The position numbers and the translations under genes are program-made. Below are positions 60,676-64,000 of a DNA stretch of 64,000 bases, in pieces. Positions within the stretch are counted from its first letter, which is position 1; the number at the start of each line of letters is the position of its first letter. The stretch lies in assembly GCA_025677835.1 (NCBI GenBank), contig JAIXMR010000011.1, positions 139,501 through 203,500 on the forward strand, read 5' to 3'. This stretch comes from Sporodiniella umbellata. Lineage: Eukaryota > Mucoromycota > Mucoromycetes > Mucorales > Rhizopodaceae. The notes under the pieces are model-generated. The model saw nothing but the letters and a program-made list of their open reading frames with translations, did not search any database and was not told where the DNA came from.

Positions 60676-62272
60676 GATTCTAGCAGACCTTGGTGCTAAA
60701 AAAATATAAAGAAGAGATATACCTGTTAGATCAAGTAAACGTTTTTACAATCAGAGTGTATCTTTCACCCACCCTTTTGAAAAAAGCAGATAAATAATAA
60801 GGCTGGTGATTGTTTCTTTATTTTTTGGCTATACTTAATAAGCATGCATATACGCTTTCTGAAATTTAAGCAGTTTTTTTTTTTTTTTTTTTTTTTTTTT
60901 GGTATAGCTAGGAAAGTAAAAGTTTTGAATGTATCTTTAGACATACTGTTTAATCGATACTATCGAAAGGCTTTTGGTTGTTTGACTTGCGCAAAAACTA
61001 CCCAGTATAAATGAACGTTACAGTTTTTTTTGTTTTGATGAAAAATAGGTATATGGCTGTTTAAAGCTTGTGTGTTTTTGAAGTGCTTTAAGTGGCTGCT
61101 AATTGAAACATGTTGATTGTATGGAGAGTGAGTTTTCATTATAATGAGTGAAAAGTTTAATAGCTGGTGGTTGTTTTTCTTTTAAAACAAACAATTATCA
61201 TTTGTCAAAGCCAAATAAACTGTCTCTAGTCATATTTTGTATGAAAACACAGAATGATAGTTTGTGTATAGATATAAAAGAAAAGGCACTCTATCTTTCC
61301 CTAGCATAAGAACAAATTGTCTGTTCTATCAAAAGCTTTCTAAAAAAAAAAAAAGTAGCAACAAATGGCAAATGAATTATTGATCAAGGAAGGGCTATAA
61401 TAATAATAAAAAAAAAAAGCATCCTAAACACCTTTGAGCTCAACTATGTGCAACCAAACTGTGTTGATACAGTCTACACCACACATTGTTCTACTTTAAT
61501 ACTGCGTTGTACAACAGATTGAGTTTAGGAAGCAAGTACTTTTAAAATTGGATGATATATCGTTTTTACATTGATTAATTAAATTCAAAGCGATGTCTCT
61601 CTATTTTTTTTTTTCTATGATAAAAAGCATGCTATCAGATCATTGTCCATATCAGATTCAGTGATCTACCAATTACGTTATCTACCAAATATATAGAAAT
61701 AGGCGGTATATGCTACAAGAATTATACAAGCTAGAGTTTTTGTTAAAATGACGAGTAGTTACATTATATGGTTTTGAAATTAAACAATCAACTGCATCTG
61801 GTTTCCAGATCTCTACATGTTCTTGGTTCTCTTTTTTAAATCAAGGGAAGTACGGTATGACAGAGCATGCTCTGTACTATGTGGCTAATTATCAATAGAG
61901 TATGAATGCTCCCGACACACATGTTTTTTTTTTTTTGATGGATATAATCGGAAGATTCAATGTGATGGTCCAGAATTTAAATAAAACCTTTGGATTTTGT
62001 CTTGACAGATCGTGTTAATTCAGAAAGCCAGAGGCAGTGATTAGGAAAAAAAAAAAAAAAAGGCATGACCAAAAAAGGTAGCTGTTAAAAAAGAAGGATA
62101 CAAACGCTGCGATTACACTGGATGCAACACAAACACTAATGCAGGTTCTGAATAGCTTCTTATCTGATCCTGGAAACAAAAAGTAAAGGATTTTTTTAAT
62201 ACCATTTCAGAACTAGCCAGCCATTGTTGTATAGAGTTCTTAAAAGTGCCAGGTGATTATATACTTTTTAAT

Positions 62273-62274
<2 letters not shown>

Positions 62275-62310
<36 letters not shown>
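62275..62310. repeat. T36 homopolymer
   Basis: Uninterrupted run of 36 T next to the transposase-like fragment. Confidence 0.9.
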
Positions 62311-62311
<1 letters not shown>

Positions 62312-62329
62312 GAGATATCCCAAGAGAAT

Positions 62330-62594
62330 AGGCCTTTTTCTTACTACTATTTTGTATAATACCAAGTGGGATTGGCGACACCAAGTACCCGTTGCTCACT
62401 ATGATGGTTTTTACCTTTAGAATGGATAGCACAATGAAATTGCATTGAGGTCCTGGCCATTTTAATATATCACATGTGTCTATAGGAAAATAACGGGTTA
62501 TGCGGCCATCACCCTTGAGTAACCTCCTCCCATGACGAATGGTGACTCTCAAGTCCCACCCAGCTTCACCAAGAGCGACCCCTGGTCTACCCAC
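62330..62594 (-). pseudogene. Decayed DDE (Tc1/mariner-superfamily-like) transposase fragment
   Basis: On the minus strand an open stretch reads LGEAGWDLRVTIRHGRRLLK, then about 60 further residues. This matches the pattern around the second acidic residue of eukaryotic Tc1/mariner-like transposases (usually DEAGF, a few residues, then GR-S/R-x-x-G). The reading frame is short, the expected N-terminal helix-turn-helix and the third acidic residue are not evident, and the adjacent T36 run ends the stretch. The call is by pattern recognition only and rests on one motif. Confidence 0.4.
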
Positions 62595-63195
62595 GATGGT
62601 GACTCCAACATAATGAGTGTTGTCTTGTTTAAAATATTTGTTTTAGCGAATGTTTTCATTCGTTATATTTCTGTTGTTTGTAAATCCGTCTCTAGAGTTC
62701 TATTTCATCCGAAAGGTCATTTGATGATACGCACTGACTTCCTCTCTGCCTGTTACACAGAAGAGAGATCGTAAACGGATTTTTACAGAGAACAGTTTGG
62801 CTATGTTGGTTTCATCAAGCTATCCGTATTGAGGGGTCTTGGGCGGTTTGGACACATGTACGACATAAGATGTAGATTGGTGATGCTCCGCTTAAAGAGG
62901 TATGGATAGAAACGTTGCCCTCGCGTTTCTTAACGAAATGCAGATCCACAAGACCATGCAACATAAAATGATAAGAATACAATAATTAACTGCGTTTTAA
63001 GGGTGATTTTCTTTTGTTTTGTTTCTACGTTTAATGACTTGTTCATAGTCCGAAGCTGAATCAGATAACTTTATAATACCCTATATACAGATCTTGGAAG
63101 CGAATCGTCCATCTGATAAAAAAAAAAAAAAAACACAAAAATTGTTTTTAATTATTTTCTCTCTCTCTTTTTTTTTTTTTTTTTACGATTTCATT

Positions 63196-64000
63196 ATGCC
63201 ACCCAATACGCCCAACTTTCTTTTAGGAGGAAAGTTGTTGACGGGAGTGCTGCCAATGGAGCAACAGCCTCCTCTACAGCTCTTCTTGCCACATCATCAT
63301 CAGCAACTTTTGGATATTGAATCGTGTATTGACGACCCTTCACTAGCACCTCTAGGACATCATGTAACGTCGAAAAAGAGCTTGAAAAAACCCAGTAGAA
63401 AGTACAAGACGGGCCAGGTCCATATCCAAAGATCGGGACTGTCTTCCAACCATGGTGGGGCTGTTGTGCTGAGAAGACGTGGGCTGGATAACGATCAATT
63501 AGCCCAAGAGCTGGACGCCTTCTCACCCTCTTTACTGTCACCTTATCTAAAGATTGGATACTCATTTTCCGATATTCTAGAGCTAGATATCTCTAGAAAT
63601 AGACTCACTCATCTGCCGCCCCAGATTGTGCACCTCAAGCGGTTAAGGGTACTCAATGCCACCTCGAATTTCCTGACCCACATACCCACCGAACTCTACA
63701 GCATGCAACAGCTACAGACGCTCAACTTATCCCAGAACCAGATCCAGAGCCTGCCCGAGGAGATGCCCATGAGACTTCGTAGCCTGGTCACCCTGCGTAT
63801 ATCAGCAAACAGGATTGGTCAATTGCCCGACCATCTGGATGACTGGGTGCATATGAAGCACCTGCAATTAGGATCGGTTTATGGTGGAAACCAGCTGACA
63901 GCGCTTCCTGAAAGTGTGACAAACATGGTACGATTGGAAGAGCTGGATGTATCGAACAATCAGCTTGAACAGTTACCGGACGACTTTGTGATACCCTCAC
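63196..64000 (+). CDS. Leucine-rich repeat protein, SHOC2-like (5' part, truncated by window edge)
   Basis: A frame from ATG 63196 (MPPNTPNFLLGGKL) stays open to the end of the window, 268 codons. The first ~120 residues are low in order, with His/Gln and Lys/Arg-rich patches (PHHHQQLLD, SKKSLKKPSRKYK). From about residue 125 there are regular LRRs: DILELDISRNRLTHLPPQI, LRVLNATSNFLTHIPTEL, LQTLNLSQNQIQSLPEEM, LVTLRISANRIGQLPDHL, and LEELDVSNNQLEQLPDDF at the edge. The spacing LxxLxxSxNxLxxLP is of the ROCO/SHOC2/Ras-suppressor type, so a signalling scaffold is plausible. It differs from the shorter LRR gene at 10950-11994. The A/T tract just before the ATG and the absence of an earlier in-frame ATG support the start. 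No stop is visible. Confidence 0.8.
   Translation, partial: MPPNTPNFLLGGKLLTGVLPMEQQPPLQLFLPHHHQQLLDIESCIDDPSLAPLGHHVTSKKSLKKPSRKYKTGQVHIQRSGLSSNHGGAVVLRRRGLDNDQLAQELDAFSPSLLSPYLKIGYSFSDILELDISRNRLTHLPPQIVHLKRLRVLNATSNFLTHIPTELYSMQQLQTLNLSQNQIQSLPEEMPMRLRSLVTLRISANRIGQLPDHLDDWVHMKHLQLGSVYGGNQLTALPESVTNMVRLEELDVSNNQLEQLPDDFVIPS

Larger units (their letters stand above)
55543..63195. other. 7.6 kb gene-poor region with apparent transposon relics
   Basis: No intact gene is recognised. It is AT-rich, with T/A runs (for example 56961-56995, 60873-60900, 62275-62310), an (AT)n microsatellite at 60634-60670 and several short open frames ended by stops. A minus-strand fragment at 62330-62594 resembles a DDE transposase core. 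A plus-strand fragment near 62080-62160 has a Cys-x4-Cys. A small spliced frame lies at 60001-60221. The region looks like decayed mobile-element territory plus flanking regulatory DNA for the LRR gene at 63196. Confidence 0.55.

Overview
This is eukaryotic, almost certainly fungal, nuclear DNA. Genes are split by many short GT-AG introns (mostly 45-100 nt), intergenic DNA is AT-rich, and A/T homopolymers of 15-47 nt are everywhere. The gene set (GT15 mannosyltransferase, MUB1-type MYND protein, RSC7/NPL6, SNU66 and others) and the compact intron style suggest an early-diverging, probably mucoralean, fungus. The species cannot be told from sequence alone.

For most genes I rebuilt exon chains by hand and checked that splice phases close to one complete reading frame. 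Layout: 1-699, 3' end of an unrecognised gene (+). 973-5159, tubulin-folding cofactor D (-). 6966-9717, an RSC7/NPL6-type chromatin-remodelling subunit fused to PHD fingers (+); its stop codon overlaps that of an Mpv17/Sym1-family gene (-, 9714-10530). 10950-11994, leucine-rich-repeat protein with a candidate myristoylation site (-). 12869-14221, forkhead factor (-). 16530-18667, ribosomal proteins uL5 and eS8 (-). 18954-20572, CDP-diacylglycerol synthase (-). 22937-24497, complex III core protein 2 (+). 25127-26661, CstF-50 (+), converging on a peroxisomal Lon protease (-, 26689-29312). 29895-30440, NAT8-like acetyltransferase (+). 32587-33022, ribosomal protein uS10 (-). 35078-35602, hypothetical (-). 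36978-38298, KRE2/KTR mannosyltransferase (-). 39225-40693, MUB1/SamB MYND protein (-). 44198-46146, MCT-like MFS transporter (+). 47534-49258, DH-PH RhoGEF (+). 49492-51685, SNU66/SART1 (-). 52306-54012, fumarylacetoacetase (+). 54701-55542, two-TM hypothetical (+). 55543-63195, gene-poor DNA with apparent transposon relics. 63196-end, a second LRR gene (+, cut by the window edge).

These are mostly unlinked housekeeping functions (translation, splicing, mRNA 3' processing, lipid and tyrosine metabolism, peroxisome and mitochondria). I see no biosynthetic cluster, CRISPR array, rRNA or convincing tRNA. No clearly new multi-gene system is visible. The most notable items are the RSC7-PHD fusion, a 2-nt micro-exon required by the transporter's reading frame, a frame break at the start of the CDP-DAG synthase gene, a shared CTAG double stop, and decayed transposase-like sequence in the 7.6 kb gap.
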